A DNA stretch of 64,000 bases from Bacillus sp. AFS015802 (GCF_002561455.1 NZ_NTUP01000014.1:62001-126000); one strand, 5' to 3'. Counted from the first letter of the stretch, positions 1 to 9,745 are shown. Program-made: numbers and translations. The notes: a model not told the origin generated them from the letters alone.

Positions 1-1
1 T

Positions 2-454
2 GATCATAAGAAAGCTTTGTCAGAGAGAGAAATGGAGATCATGCTAAGTTTGGGTGTCATTGATTTTTCAGAGGAAAATTACGATGGGGCTCTTAAATAT
101 TATGAGCAGGTTAAGAATGGATTGAAAGGAAGTAAGCAACTTCACGATAAAGCTATAAAGACGCGTTTATTGTATAATATTGCCCGCCTCTATACACGAC
201 TGGAGAGATATGAAAAGTCGAACGAAAATTGTAAAGAAGCCATTCGTTGGAGTATTAACGAAGAGAATATGTATGCATTAGGCCATCTACATTATCATGT
301 AGGATACAATTATGAACTTCTAAAGCAATATCAAAAAGCACTTCCTTACTTTGAAAAAGCTATCCTGATTTTTGAACTGCAGGATGAACATGTTTACCTT
401 GATTACCTTAGAAAGAGGAAAGAAGGATTAATCTCCCGGGTTCAAAATACATAA
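2..454 (+). CDS. TPR-repeat protein, C-terminal part (cut by window start)
   Basis: The reading frame is open to the first base, so the gene starts before the window; the TTG at 17 has no ribosome binding site and is not the start. The visible 150 residues are helical tetratricopeptide repeats, with repeat-like pairs such as 'YDGALKYYEQ', 'YEKSNENCKEA' and 'YQKALPYFEKA' spaced about 40 residues apart. This is the kind of C-terminal region seen in Bacillus Rap phosphatases and in XRE-type regulators that bind signalling peptides (RRNPP families), but the DNA-binding or phosphatase N-terminus is not visible, so the function is open. No terminator follows directly; the next gene starts about 97 bases later. 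Confidence 0.7.
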   Translation, partial: DHKKALSEREMEIMLSLGVIDFSEENYDGALKYYEQVKNGLKGSKQLHDKAIKTRLLYNIARLYTRLERYEKSNENCKEAIRWSINEENMYALGHLHYHVGYNYELLKQYQKALPYFEKAILIFELQDEHVYLDYLRKRKEGLISRVQNT

Positions 455-550
455 CGGTGTTGAAGCCAACGTTTGTTTCCAATCTTGTCACATACATTAT
501 CCCGATCTCTCATATGGATAAGTATAGACTGGCTAGTGAGAGGTGAAAAG

Positions 551-1012
551 ATGAGAAGGAAGAGTCCGGTTCCACTAATCATTGGGGTAGGTGTCCTCAT
601 CCTCATCGGGGCGGCTCTTTTCATGTTTATAGGGAAAAGCCAAGAACCTGAAACACCAGAAGAAGTAATCAAGCAATTTTATGACTTTGAGAAAGAAGGG
701 GATTTCGGTAATGCATGGGAATTGTTTCATCCGGAGATGAAAACCCTGTTTCCAAAGTCCACTTATATACAAACGAAAAATCATGTGTTTTTGGGTCACA
801 TGGGTGTAGATGAATTTGAAGTGAATATCGGGAAAATTGAAAGGCTAAAGAAATTCATTTTCAATCAAGATGGACTGACATTTAGAAATGTGAGAAAGGC
901 CAAAGTCGACTTGATTTTTCAAAGCCAGTTTGGCGAGCTGGTCATAAGCCAGAATTGCTATGTAGCTTTGGAAGAGGGTAAATGGAGGGTGTTGTGGAAT
1001 TATAATTTCTAA
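551..1012 (+). CDS. Small membrane-anchored protein with NTF2-like outer domain
   Basis: I start it at the ATG at 551, behind an AGGTG-type ribosome binding site, not at the TTG at 473. The 153-residue product begins with basic residues (MRRK) followed by a hydrophobic segment at about residues 8-27, so it should sit in the membrane with the rest outside. The outer part begins 'ETPEEVIKQFYDFEKEGDF' and ends 'EEGKWRVLWNYNF', the helix start and closing strand typical of NTF2/SnoaL-like folds in Bacillus lipoproteins and membrane proteins. I do not recognise a specific family. It is followed by a long inverted-repeat element. Confidence 0.75.
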   Translation: MRRKSPVPLIIGVGVLILIGAALFMFIGKSQEPETPEEVIKQFYDFEKEGDFGNAWELFHPEMKTLFPKSTYIQTKNHVFLGHMGVDEFEVNIGKIERLKKFIFNQDGLTFRNVRKAKVDLIFQSQFGELVISQNCYVALEEGKWRVLWNYNF

Positions 1013-1082
1013 GAGTAATATCAATCTGCTGGGAATGAGAGGGAACACCATTTAGGTGACAAGGTGCATGATTGTTGAAAAC

Positions 1083-1273
1083 AAAAAAGAGGCTGGGACA
1101 AAAGGGTTTCAGCTAAAGAAAAATCCGAACGAGTGGTTTGATAAAAACCTAACTCGTTCGGATTTTTGATTTTTAGTGCTAAAGCTTAATCTATACATCA
1201 ACAGCGGTATAACACGTGATCTAATTGTTCGTCTTTAGAGTGTATAGATTTAGTTATGTCCCAGCCTCTTTTT
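1083..1273. repeat. Long inverted-repeat element with GAGGCTGGGACA ends
   Basis: A 17-bp perfect inverted repeat (1084-1100 and 1257-1273) with ends reading AGAGGCTGGGACA encloses a second perfect 15-bp inverted repeat (1119-1133 and 1153-1167, arm AAAAATCCGAACGAG) and a third near-perfect pair (about 1187-1197 and 1241-1252). The whole can fold into a branched hairpin. The GGCTGGGACA motif recurs in intergenic regions of Bacillales from my general knowledge. It lies between a plus-strand gene and the convergent murB, ends 4 bases before the murB stop, and its T-rich flanks would let it end transcription from both sides. Confidence 0.8.
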
Positions 1274-1277
1274 ATGT

Positions 1278-2198
1278 CTATTCCAAGTCTTCCCCAATAA
1301 TTCGTACTTCACGTTCCAGCTCTACATCAAATTTTTCCTTTACCGTCTTTTGTACATGTTCGATCAGGGAGATGTAATCCTGTGCAGTGGCGTTGTCTTT
1401 ATTTACAATGAATCCTGCGTGCTTGGTTGATACTTCGGCACCGCCGAAATTCGTTCCTTGTAGCTCGCTGTCCTGGATGAGTTTCCCTGCAAAGTATCCT
1501 GGGGGACGCTTAAATACACTTCCGCAAGAAGGAAATTCAAGAGGCTGTTTGGATTCCCTTTTAAATGTCAAATCATCCATGACAGCTTTGATTTCTTCAT
1601 AATCACCAGGCTTTAGGCTGAAGGTTGCTTCCAGTACAATATCGCCTTTTTCAGAGATATTACTGTGACGGTAATCGAGTTCTAACTCGGCCGCTGTACG
1701 CTTCACCAAATTGCCCTTACGATCAACAACATAGCAATAGTCCAACACATCGCTGATTTCACCACCATAAGCACCCGCGTTCATAAATAAAGCGCCGCCG
1801 ACAGTACCCGGGATACCGCAGGCAAATTCCAATCCGGAAAGCTTTTCCGCTAATGCCCTTCTGGATACATCGATGATGGCAGCTCCACTTTGTGCTACCA
1901 GCTGTGAACCATTTGATTTTATCTCATCAAAGTTTTTAAGATGAAGGACAATTCCCCTGATTCCCCCATCTTTTACAATCAGGTTAGATCCGTTGCCAAG
2001 TAAGGTAAATGGATAATTTTCTTCATTGGAAAGCTTTACAACTTCTTGAACTTCTTCATATGTGGTGGGTGTCACGAAAAAGTCTGCTTTTCCGCCAAGC
2101 TTTGTATATAAATGGTTTCTAAGCATTTCATCGGTCTTAACATTCTCCGGTGCAACGACACTGGTCAGTCTTGTTAATAATTTCTTTTTATCGATCAT
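1278..2198 (-). CDS. murB: UDP-N-acetylenolpyruvoylglucosamine reductase MurB
   Basis: MurB reduces UDP-GlcNAc-enolpyruvate to UDP-MurNAc with NADPH and FAD, the second committed step of peptidoglycan precursor synthesis in the cytoplasm. The 306-residue product has the FAD-binding signatures of the VAO-type fold: '[16 protein letters not shown]' near residue 80, '[20 protein letters not shown]' near residue 127 and the active-site segment '[10 protein letters not shown]' near residue 223, with the proton-donating serine. Length fits the Gram-positive form. It stands alone on the minus strand, facing the SLH cluster. The start is an ATG. This is a housekeeping gene and shows nothing unusual. 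Confidence 0.96.
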   Translation of the reverse strand: MIDKKKLLTRLTSVVAPENVKTDEMLRNHLYTKLGGKADFFVTPTTYEEVQEVVKLSNEENYPFTLLGNGSNLIVKDGGIRGIVLHLKNFDEIKSNGSQLVAQSGAAIIDVSRRALAEKLSGLEFACGIPGTVGGALFMNAGAYGGEISDVLDYCYVVDRKGNLVKRTAAELELDYRHSNISEKGDIVLEATFSLKPGDYEEIKAVMDDLTFKRESKQPLEFPSCGSVFKRPPGYFAGKLIQDSELQGTNFGGAEVSTKHAGFIVNKDNATAQDYISLIEHVQKTVKEKFDVELEREVRIIGEDLE

Positions 2199-2332
2199 CT
2201 AAATCAGTCCTATTTAAAAGTTAGTATTCATTTTAAAACCATCACTTTCATTATATGCCTAACTGGGCTGAAAGTTAAACCTTTTGAATAGAAATCAAGC
2301 CTTTTACCCTAATAAGGAAGTGATATCAAAAA

Positions 2333-2362
2333 AACACCATTACAACGAATTGTAATGGTGTT
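2333..2362 (-). terminator. Rho-independent terminator of the 349-aa SLH protein gene
   Basis: A perfect 13-bp stem (2333-2345 with 2350-2362) with loop CGAA is followed on the minus strand by a T run (A run at 2328-2334 on the plus strand), directly after the stop codon of the minus-strand SLH gene. Confidence 0.85.
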
Positions 2363-2367
2363 GGTCG

Positions 2368-3417
2368 TTAGTTGGACGTATTTGATTCAATAAGGAATTC
2401 GTCAACAGCAACCCAAATGGCTTCCTTGAGGAGACTGTCCTTCTTATTGATGTCATTGATAAAGTATGAATCTAATCGTTCTTTTACTTTGGAACCCACT
2501 TTTTCAGGGGAGGCTTTTAATGTATAATCACTCCATTCTTGATCCCAAATGTAGACAATTAATGAAATGATTTCACCTTTTTCTTTAACAGACAGGGTTG
2601 AATAGTCAAATCCGTTCCAATGATAAAACTCATCATATTGGAGTCGTAAGAACATTTCTTCAACGAAATCTTCTAATGATTGCGTCTTGGACGTGTTATC
2701 AGCGTAAGTAAGGGTTACCGACTCATAGCTATTTACCAGCGTTACTTGATTTAAATTTTCCACCGAGTTAATGCCGATGACATTCAATGCATTCTCAAAA
2801 TAAAGATCCTGTTCAATAAGGAAGAAATAGATCCATTTAGCTGCTGCTGCTCTGGTACCATAAGAAACAGGCATGAATTGACCATCCAAATTTCCTTCGG
2901 CAAAACCAATTTGCTCTGCGAAGGATACATAAGGATAGGCGGTTCTGGAAATAGAACTCTCATCAGTGAACTCTGAATCGAAGTTAAGTAGCTGTGAAAA
3001 GTCTTCCATACCCATGGCTCTCATGAACATGATGATCATTTCTTGTCTGGTGATAGGGGAGTTGGAACCAAAATATCCAGGTTTTTTCCCATTGGCAATG
3101 CCAGCGTCAATCAGTGCTCCCACAAAAGGCCTTACGCGTTCTGGAACATCTGTAAAGCTTGAGGCTGAATCTGCGTTTAAAGGCAAATCCAATGCCAGGG
3201 AAAGCATTTTAGCAAAGTCACCTCGTTTAATGGTTGAATTAGGTCGATAGGTACCATCTGGAAAGCCATCAATAATCTTCTCAGATCCTAATACCTCAAT
3301 ATAATCTTTGGCGAATGTATTTTGAATATCTGTAAACGAAGAAGCGCTTGCTGGTGTTACAAGTAGTTGGGTCAAAAGAATAAGAACAGATAAAGGCAAT
3401 AATAACTTCTTTGCCAA
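2368..3417 (-). CDS. SLH-domain exported protein with unknown C-terminal domain
   Basis: 349 residues: a Sec signal peptide (about residues 1-26, ending ASA), three SLH domains (about 27-85, 88-145 and 150-205; 'FPDGTYRPNSTIKRGDFAKM', 'FGSNSPITRQEMIIMFMRA', 'FMPVSYGTRAAAAKWIYF'), then about 140 residues that match no family I know. SLH domains bind pyruvylated secondary cell wall polymer, so the protein should sit on the wall. The third SLH copy is weak. The C-terminal part is acidic and rich in aromatic residues. It is divergent from the next SLH gene across a 277-bp AT-rich region that should hold both promoters. Confidence 0.85.
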   Translation of the reverse strand: MAKKLLLPLSVLILLTQLLVTPASASSFTDIQNTFAKDYIEVLGSEKIIDGFPDGTYRPNSTIKRGDFAKMLSLALDLPLNADSASSFTDVPERVRPFVGALIDAGIANGKKPGYFGSNSPITRQEMIIMFMRAMGMEDFSQLLNFDSEFTDESSISRTAYPYVSFAEQIGFAEGNLDGQFMPVSYGTRAAAAKWIYFFLIEQDLYFENALNVIGINSVENLNQVTLVNSYESVTLTYADNTSKTQSLEDFVEEMFLRLQYDEFYHWNGFDYSTLSVKEKGEIISLIVYIWDQEWSDYTLKASPEKVGSKVKERLDSYFINDINKKDSLLKEAIWVAVDEFLIESNTSN

Positions 3418-3694
3418 TTATTTCACCTCTCAAAATAGTTTCTACTAATTTTGTCATTCTTTAAAAATCATACCAAAAATCAATGTATTTTCAACTAGGT
3501 AAATAGTGATGATTATCATAAGTCCTAACAGTTATAACGTGAGTACCACAAAGAGAGAGTTAAAGTATTTGTAATATATTCATAAATTTACCACTTTTTA
3601 TTCGGGTATCATCTGTTTACCTGTCACTATAGATATGTTTAACTAGTCATTGAATGTAAAATAATTGAAACACTAATGAAAAGAGGCGAAATAA

Positions 3695-5980
3695 TTGAGG
3701 AAAATTACGACATTATTGCTGCTGATTTCCCTTCTTATATCTATAGCAATTCCCATTTCGGCGGCAATGTTAACGGACATTGACAACCATTGGGCAAAAG
3801 AAGAGATTAATGCATTGGTAGAGAAAGAGATTATTAATGGTTATCCTGACCATACATACAGACCAAACGCCAATGTGACACGTGGACAATTTGTAGCGTT
3901 TCTGGTTCGGGCATTAAACTTACCAAAGGGGAACTCTGGATTTGTTGATGTTAAAGCGGGAAACAATCTTTATGAGGAAATCAATGCGGCTAAAAAAGCC
4001 GGGATCATTCAAGGTACAGTGGAAGGCAAGGCCTTACCAAATGTGAATATTACTAGAGCGGATGCAGCGGTTATGCTTGATAGGGCACTTCAATATAAAG
4101 GAGATTTCAATGAAGGGGCTGATTTGAGCTTTACAGATGCAGGCTCAGTACCTCAGTATGCGTTAGAAGCATTTCAGCGTGTCGTTCATTATGGTTTCGT
4201 TCAGGGAACCAAGGAAAATACATTAGACCATTCTTCAACTGCTACTCGTGCTGAATCTGCAGTATTTATATACCGTTTATATACGTTTCTATTAGAAAAA
4301 GGATTACTGGATGGGGGATCTGAGGAACCGGGTGAACCTGGGGAGTCCGTGAATCTCTCGCCATCTGAAGTCCAACTTACGATGGCGAGCGGGGAAAAAG
4401 TACGAGTTCGGATGAACACCGGGGGGGTTCCATTATCCTATTATAAAAAAAGAGTAAATGATCATCTTCGTTCCGTGGACACTCATTATTATTACAAAAT
4501 GGGTAATACTTCGGCGCCCCTTGGTGAACTTCGGGTAACCCTGAGGACTCTGGACAATGGCGATACCTTTGTCTTTACGAAATTCATTCATAATGGTGAC
4601 AATACCTACTCGGCTTCGGTCATATTACCTTTTAAAGATGCAAGCTCTTACAGTTTAAAGAAAATGGAGGAGTACGGGACCATCACCCATGAGCATAACA
4701 ATACGTTTGGAGTCGATCCGACTACCCACCCTATTGGATTATTGACGTTACAAAATGCTGATGGACTCACCAATAGTGTGATGCTGAGTAAAAGTTATAC
4801 ATCTATTCAGCGTGAGAAAGTGTACGCTAACGGCCAAAAATCCGTCATCCGGGAATTTGACGAAGAGCTTGAGAGTTATAAGATTCAAAAAGATCAGTCA
4901 GGTATTTATGCTGTACTGAACATGAAAGTCCTCAGCAAGGGGATTTCTGAAAATTGGGCCCTTGTCTCTAAGGAAAAACTATTTAAAGAACAACAATACA
5001 TCGACTATTGGTTTGAACGCAGTGTAGATGAATATCGATCCATCAATAAATGGCTTACAGCTGACGGGGCTTACTCAAAGTTGCCCTGGTCCATTGAACC
5101 CGGTTACAAATTAGGTTACGGACGAAATATCGGTGCCATGCAAGGAGGGATTTATCTTAGGGCATATACAGGTTCTGAAGAAAGATATTTCTACAATCTT
5201 GTTCTTAATTCCATTGCCGATCTTGATGTCTTTACAGGTGGGTCCCTTACAAAAGGAGATGTGCCTGTATTCAAAACAGAATACACAAGTACTTGGTTGA
5301 AAAATGCGTACGGTACAACCGCGCCATATATCGACACTCGACATAATGAGAATACGGCTCTTTTCTTAAAGAATGCTGGAGAAGCACTGAATATATCAAA
5401 ATTAAGTAATGCCAATATAAGGTACGCAGATTTCTTAGTGAATCAGAAAGAAATTGGTAATATTATTCCCATTACCGTATCAAGTCATTTAATAGCGGAT
5501 TATTATGCTCCAGGCAGTAAAACAACCCATGTATCCTTAAATCACGCTTTAGGGGAAATGCGTTTCCTTATTGAAACCTATCGTCAGACAGGCGATGATA
5601 AGTACTTTAAAACAGCACGTCAATTAAAGGCTGGAATCGAGAACCTATACCCTCAATGGATACGTGATGATGGAAATCTTTGGTATCAGGTGAATGGGGA
5701 TAAAGTGTTTAATGGGACGGACTATCCTACTCTGACTCTAGTAGATTTATTGTTAAGTCAAAAATTGTTCGAGGAAATTTCATACCCAAGAAGTTCTATT
5801 TTTGATGAGATGATCAAATCGAAGACCACGTACTTAGTTAACGAGAACCATCCTTTCAAAGGAAATGAGTTAGAACTTCTGCGGGAACAAGGGTTTGGTT
5901 ATTTAGTAGAAAGCTATGGAAATGTGAAAGCCTCTTCTATTCCTTTAGATAAAGATACTCTGGATTTATTAGCTGAATAA
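3695..5980 (+). CDS. SLH-anchored protein with (alpha/alpha)-barrel-like domain
   Basis: TTG start with GAGGCG 9 bases upstream. 761 residues: signal peptide (about 1-23), three SLH domains (about 24-205; 'YPDHTYRPNANVTRGQFVAF', 'KALPNVNITRADAAVMLD', third one weak), a short Gly/Glu/Pro linker (about 207-217), then about 540 residues closely resembling the whole extracellular part of the minus-strand protein at 10861-12432. Shared blocks include 'KLPWSIEPGYKLGYGRN', 'EYTSTWLKNAYGTTAPY' and 'DTRHNEN'. The helical C-terminal half ('SLNHALGEMRFLIETYRQTG', then 'WIRDDGNLWYQVN') is reminiscent of (alpha/alpha) barrels such as D-glucuronyl C5-epimerases, but I cannot confirm that. Likely acts on a cell-surface polysaccharide. 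Confidence 0.85.
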   Translation: MRKITTLLLLISLLISIAIPISAAMLTDIDNHWAKEEINALVEKEIINGYPDHTYRPNANVTRGQFVAFLVRALNLPKGNSGFVDVKAGNNLYEEINAAKKAGIIQGTVEGKALPNVNITRADAAVMLDRALQYKGDFNEGADLSFTDAGSVPQYALEAFQRVVHYGFVQGTKENTLDHSSTATRAESAVFIYRLYTFLLEKGLLDGGSEEPGEPGESVNLSPSEVQLTMASGEKVRVRMNTGGVPLSYYKKRVNDHLRSVDTHYYYKMGNTSAPLGELRVTLRTLDNGDTFVFTKFIHNGDNTYSASVILPFKDASSYSLKKMEEYGTITHEHNNTFGVDPTTHPIGLLTLQNADGLTNSVMLSKSYTSIQREKVYANGQKSVIREFDEELESYKIQKDQSGIYAVLNMKVLSKGISENWALVSKEKLFKEQQYIDYWFERSVDEYRSINKWLTADGAYSKLPWSIEPGYKLGYGRNIGAMQGGIYLRAYTGSEERYFYNLVLNSIADLDVFTGGSLTKGDVPVFKTEYTSTWLKNAYGTTAPYIDTRHNENTALFLKNAGEALNISKLSNANIRYADFLVNQKEIGNIIPITVSSHLIADYYAPGSKTTHVSLNHALGEMRFLIETYRQTGDDKYFKTARQLKAGIENLYPQWIRDDGNLWYQVNGDKVFNGTDYPTLTLVDLLLSQKLFEEISYPRSSIFDEMIKSKTTYLVNENHPFKGNELELLREQGFGYLVESYGNVKASSIPLDKDTLDLLAE

Positions 5981-6002
5981 CCATATTTATTTTCCACAGA
6001 GA

Positions 6003-6035
6003 GACTGGCTTCTAACTTAGGAAGCCAGTTTTTTC
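6003..6035 (+). terminator. Rho-independent terminator
   Basis: Stem ACTGGCTTC (6004-6012) with GAAGCCAGT (6021-6029) followed by a run of T, just after the stop of the SLH gene ending at 5980. Confidence 0.85.
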
Positions 6036-6222
6036 TTGGTTTTAAATGGAAGGTTATCAACGCGCTAAATATTACTAATTTGGAGCCGATATAATGCATG
6101 TCACATGAAACAGGATTAACTTCACCAAGTCGAAAAACTTGAAAATCGATCCAAATAATGATAGAAGTCCCAATAGTAGTGTGGTAAAATGTAGAAAAAT
6201 ATCGAAAGGGGCAACAAATCTC

Positions 6223-7656
6223 TTGAAACGCTTTCTTCTTATGTCGATTTTGTCACTCGCAGTCATTGTTGCGTTTTCAAACGTATCACCCAAGTCAACG
6301 TACGCATCAACATTCCCGGATGTAGGAGATTCCCACAGAGCCAAGGACGAAATATATTACTTAGCCACTGGTAAAATAGCAAATGGAGATCAGAATGGTT
6401 ATTTCCATCCTGACAAACAAGTTACAAGAGCAGAAGCGGCGGCTTTAATCGGGCGTGCGATTCAGCTTAATGGGGCACAGAAGAGAACGGAATTCAAAGA
6501 TGTAGGCAGTCAGCATTTTGCTTCAGGTTATATACAGGAGGCGGCAGATAAAAAGATCATTACAGGTTATTCAGATGGTTCGTTCAAGCCTAATGCTCCC
6601 GTTGCGAGGGGAGAGATGGCTTTATTAATAAGCCGGGCCTTTGGCTATCAATCTACTACCATCAGTTCTGCGTCTGCCCAGTTAATTGATAGAGGAATCG
6701 CTCAAGGAATGTCTGATGGTTCGTTCGGAACGACACAGTCAATTAAGCGTTCGGATTTCTCGGTTTTCTTATCAAGAAGCATCAATGCCAAAATGCGACT
6801 GGCAGGTCAGGAGCCAACCTTCTCTAAAGTTCAATACGTTACGACGAATAACTTAAACTTCAGAGATGGACCTTCTACTTATTACTCCATATTGGGAAGT
6901 TTTGATAAAGGAAAAGAAGTAAAGGTTGGATATGAAATCGGAGAATGGGCCTTTATTCAGGCAGATGGAAAAGAAGGTTTCGTACATACCGCTTATTTAT
7001 CCTCTAAGAAGGTTTCAGATATTGAAGATCTGTTAGCTGACAAAACAATTATCATTGATCCAGGTCATGGCTATCCCGATAATGGAGCTTCAGGATTCGG
7101 TTTAAAGGAAAGTTTTGTCGTTTTAGACACAGGTATGAGGGTAAAGGGATACTTGGAGAAGTCACCTTTTAACTTTGCAATGACAAGGGAGAGCGATAAG
7201 AAGATTGAGCTTCAGGATCGTGTTACCTTTGCAAGAGAGAAGGGCGGAGATATCTTTGTAAGTATCCATGCAAATTCTTTTAATGGAACTGCACATGGAA
7301 CGGAGTCTTACTATTTTCAGTCAGCTGCATATAATCCATACGTAAATCAGAGCAAGGCCCTGGCTACTTACCTTCAAAATAGGTTGGTCCAAAGTTGGGA
7401 TGCTTATGATCGCGGCGAGAAGAATGGGAATTTCCATGTTTTACGCGAGAATACAATGCCTGCTTCATTAGTGGAACTTGGATTTATCGACCAAAAAGAA
7501 GATAATGCTAAATTGGCATCCCCATCCTATAGGCAAAATGCCGCTAAAGCCATATATTTAGGTATTCTCGATTACTATTATCACTATGAAAATCTAAAGG
7601 GTATCGATTATTTATACCAGGAATTACAAGCCACACCATCACCTAAATTACATTAA
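6223..7656 (+). CDS. SLH-anchored N-acetylmuramoyl-L-alanine amidase
   Basis: I start it at the TTG at 6223, behind AAAGGGG, which gives a clean signal peptide; the frame is open further up to a TTG at 6139. 477 residues: signal peptide (about 1-29), three SLH domains (about 31-195; third degenerate), a bacterial SH3 domain (about 205-265, 'LNFRDGPSTYYSILGSFDKG') and a zinc-dependent Amidase_3 domain (about 280-455). The zinc and catalytic residues are visible: His in 'IIIDPGHGYPD', Glu in 'GLKESFVV', His in 'SIHANSFNG' and Glu in 'SLVELGFID'. It should cut the MurNAc-L-Ala bond in peptidoglycan at the cell surface. Confidence 0.93.
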   Translation: MKRFLLMSILSLAVIVAFSNVSPKSTYASTFPDVGDSHRAKDEIYYLATGKIANGDQNGYFHPDKQVTRAEAAALIGRAIQLNGAQKRTEFKDVGSQHFASGYIQEAADKKIITGYSDGSFKPNAPVARGEMALLISRAFGYQSTTISSASAQLIDRGIAQGMSDGSFGTTQSIKRSDFSVFLSRSINAKMRLAGQEPTFSKVQYVTTNNLNFRDGPSTYYSILGSFDKGKEVKVGYEIGEWAFIQADGKEGFVHTAYLSSKKVSDIEDLLADKTIIIDPGHGYPDNGASGFGLKESFVVLDTGMRVKGYLEKSPFNFAMTRESDKKIELQDRVTFAREKGGDIFVSIHANSFNGTAHGTESYYFQSAAYNPYVNQSKALATYLQNRLVQSWDAYDRGEKNGNFHVLRENTMPASLVELGFIDQKEDNAKLASPSYRQNAAKAIYLGILDYYYHYENLKGIDYLYQELQATPSPKLH

Positions 7657-7667
7657 ACTACTGATAT

Positions 7668-7694
7668 AGGAGTCTATTAAGACTCCTTTTTTTA
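7668..7694 (+). terminator. Rho-independent terminator
   Basis: Stem AGGAGTCT (7668-7675) with AGACTCCT (7680-7687), loop ATTA, then seven T, between the amidase gene and the next subtilase gene. Confidence 0.85.
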
Positions 7695-7711
7695 TAAAAG
7701 GGGATGAGGGA

Positions 7712-9634
7712 ATGAAGAAGGTATTTAAAGTGATAGTCGTGAGTTTACTTTTACTTTATTTAGTACCCACAACAGTATTTGGTCAAACTGAAACTAGAGA
7801 AAAATACATATTGTTTCTAAATGACAATGGTAAAGAAATCATTCAACACCATCCAGAATTGCAAATTGAGAAAGAGTTTTCATTCATACCGGCAATATCT
7901 GTATGGGCAACCGCTGGGCAAGTTCGTTCTCTTCAGGATCAAGGAATTATCAAAGAAGCTCAAAAAGAACAAACATATAATGTAAGCAACCAAACGACTC
8001 CGTGGGCGTTTGAGGAGATGAACGTCACTAACGAGGTTAGAACAAACTTGACCGGTAAGGGTGTTAAAGTAGCCGTATTGGATACCGGGATTGATCAAAC
8101 CCATCCTGACTTGAAAATTGCAGGAGGAATATGTGTACTAAAAACAAATTGTACGGATGGATACCAAGATGATAATGGTCATGGTACGCATGTAGCCGGG
8201 ATTATTGCTGCCCAAAATAATAATATTGGAATCGTTGGGGTAGCTCCGGATGTATCGTTATATGGGATTAAAGTTCTCGATTTTACTGGGACAGGGACCT
8301 CTACAACCATCATTTCCGGAATAGAGTGGGCAATCCGGCAGGATATTGATGTGCTAAATATGAGTTTTACCACTACAGTGAACGACCCTGCTTTGAAGGC
8401 GATCATAGACGAGGCCTATTTAAATGGAATGACGATTATTGCAGCTGCTGGAAACAACGGTCGTCCAGATGCAACCGGTGATACTACCCTGTATCCTGCG
8501 AAATATGATAGTGTCATAGGGGTTGGAGGACTGGAGAAGTCCTTACTGCGAATGAATGAATCTTCCACGGGACCATCTGTCGAAATTTCTGCTCCTGGCA
8601 GAAGCATTGTTAGTACTTTTCCAAAAAATCTTGATACATATGATGGTCGTTCAGATGGATATGCCCCGCTCTCCGGGACGTCGATGGCAGCTCCGTATAT
8701 AACAGGGGTTATGGCACTATTTAAAGAGAAATATCCTGAACAATCAAATACTCATCTAAGAAAACTGCTCGATCAGTCTGCACTTGATCTAGGAGAAAAA
8801 GGCAGAGATCCTTTGTATGGATTTGGGATAGGGCAATATACTGACGAGGATATACCCGGCAATTTTCCCACAGTTAAAGTGAAAAGTGATGGAACAGGTG
8901 CTGTCTCCTTTACCTTTGAGGGAAGTGGCAATGCAGAATCAGTAGATGTTTATCGGGATGGAACCTTAATAGAGTCTTCATTATCTGATTCTCACTTCAC
9001 TGATTACGTAGTTGCGGGTACTTATTCTTATCTGTTTAAGTTTCATATGAATACTGGAGATGACATTGAAATCAAACGATCTGTGATAACTTCATCACCA
9101 GCATTTGAAGACCTTTCCCAGAATTCCTGGTATGCCCCTCACATGATCTACTTGTATGACCGGCAAATTTTAAATGGGACCGGGGAGCGATTGTTGGCAC
9201 CTTCAAGAAAGATTACTAGAGGTGAAGCCGTTGCATTAATTGGAAGGGCGATTGGGTTAAATGGTGATAAAAGATCCACACATTTTAATGATGTTGGTAA
9301 TCTTTACTTTGCATCGGGATATATACAATCCGCATTTGAAAGTAACATTCTAAATGGTTTTCCAGATGGTTCATTCAAACCTAATCAATACGTGACAAGG
9401 GCAGAAATGGCTATCCTGCTTTCACATGCTTATCAATTATCCGGTGGCAGTAACTATTCATTCAAAGATGTGGGACCAAATGTTTCGGGAAGTGAGGATA
9501 TTTATAGATTAGCGGCAGCTCTTATTACCCAAGGCTATCCTGATCAAACCTTCCGACCGAATGAGGAAATGAGACGGTCTACATTTTCTGTTTTCTTATC
9601 TCGTGCGGAATCTCCCTATTTTATAGATAAATAG
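7712..9634 (+). CDS. Subtilisin-like serine protease with C-terminal SLH domains
   Basis: ATG start with GGGGATGAGG-type site upstream. 640 residues: signal peptide (about 1-24), an I9-like propeptide (about 30-95), an S8 catalytic domain with Asp124 ('AVLDTGID'), His157 ('GHGTHVAGI'), the oxyanion Asn in 'AAAGNNGRP' and Ser324 ('SGTSMAAPY'), a short beta domain (about 385-455), and three SLH domains at the C-terminus (about 460-640; 'FPDGSFKPNQYVTRAEMAIL', 'YPDQTFRPNEEMRRSTFSVF'). All catalytic residues are present, so it should be an active, wall-bound protease that may process or trim surface proteins. It lies in a same-strand run of SLH genes, each with its own terminator. Confidence 0.94.
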   Translation: MKKVFKVIVVSLLLLYLVPTTVFGQTETREKYILFLNDNGKEIIQHHPELQIEKEFSFIPAISVWATAGQVRSLQDQGIIKEAQKEQTYNVSNQTTPWAFEEMNVTNEVRTNLTGKGVKVAVLDTGIDQTHPDLKIAGGICVLKTNCTDGYQDDNGHGTHVAGIIAAQNNNIGIVGVAPDVSLYGIKVLDFTGTGTSTTIISGIEWAIRQDIDVLNMSFTTTVNDPALKAIIDEAYLNGMTIIAAAGNNGRPDATGDTTLYPAKYDSVIGVGGLEKSLLRMNESSTGPSVEISAPGRSIVSTFPKNLDTYDGRSDGYAPLSGTSMAAPYITGVMALFKEKYPEQSNTHLRKLLDQSALDLGEKGRDPLYGFGIGQYTDEDIPGNFPTVKVKSDGTGAVSFTFEGSGNAESVDVYRDGTLIESSLSDSHFTDYVVAGTYSYLFKFHMNTGDDIEIKRSVITSSPAFEDLSQNSWYAPHMIYLYDRQILNGTGERLLAPSRKITRGEAVALIGRAIGLNGDKRSTHFNDVGNLYFASGYIQSAFESNILNGFPDGSFKPNQYVTRAEMAILLSHAYQLSGGSNYSFKDVGPNVSGSEDIYRLAAALITQGYPDQTFRPNEEMRRSTFSVFLSRAESPYFIDK

Positions 9635-9641
9635 ACACACT

Positions 9642-9680
9642 AAATGACATCTGGTCCGTGGACCTGATGTCATTTTTCGT
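9642..9680 (+). terminator. Rho-independent terminator
   Basis: Outer stem AAATGACATC (9642-9651) with GATGTCATTT (9666-9675) and inner GGTCC/GGACC, followed by a T run, after the SLH-subtilase stop codon. Confidence 0.85.
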
Positions 9681-9717
9681 TCATATCTTATTCATTCCGA
9701 CAAACTTAGTGTGTTCA

Positions 9718-9745
9718 AGTAATAAACTTGTAATAAAAACGTAAT
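9718..9745 (+). promoter_or_regulatory. Possible WalR (YycF)-type direct repeats
   Basis: Three half sites at 11-base spacing: AGTAAT (9718), TGTAAT (9729) and CGTAAT (9740). The known WalR consensus is TGTWAH-N5-TGTWAH; the middle site fits, the outer two each differ at the first base. It lies about 75-100 bases upstream of an NlpC/P60 hydrolase gene, a typical WalR target class, but the match is imperfect. Confidence 0.35.
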
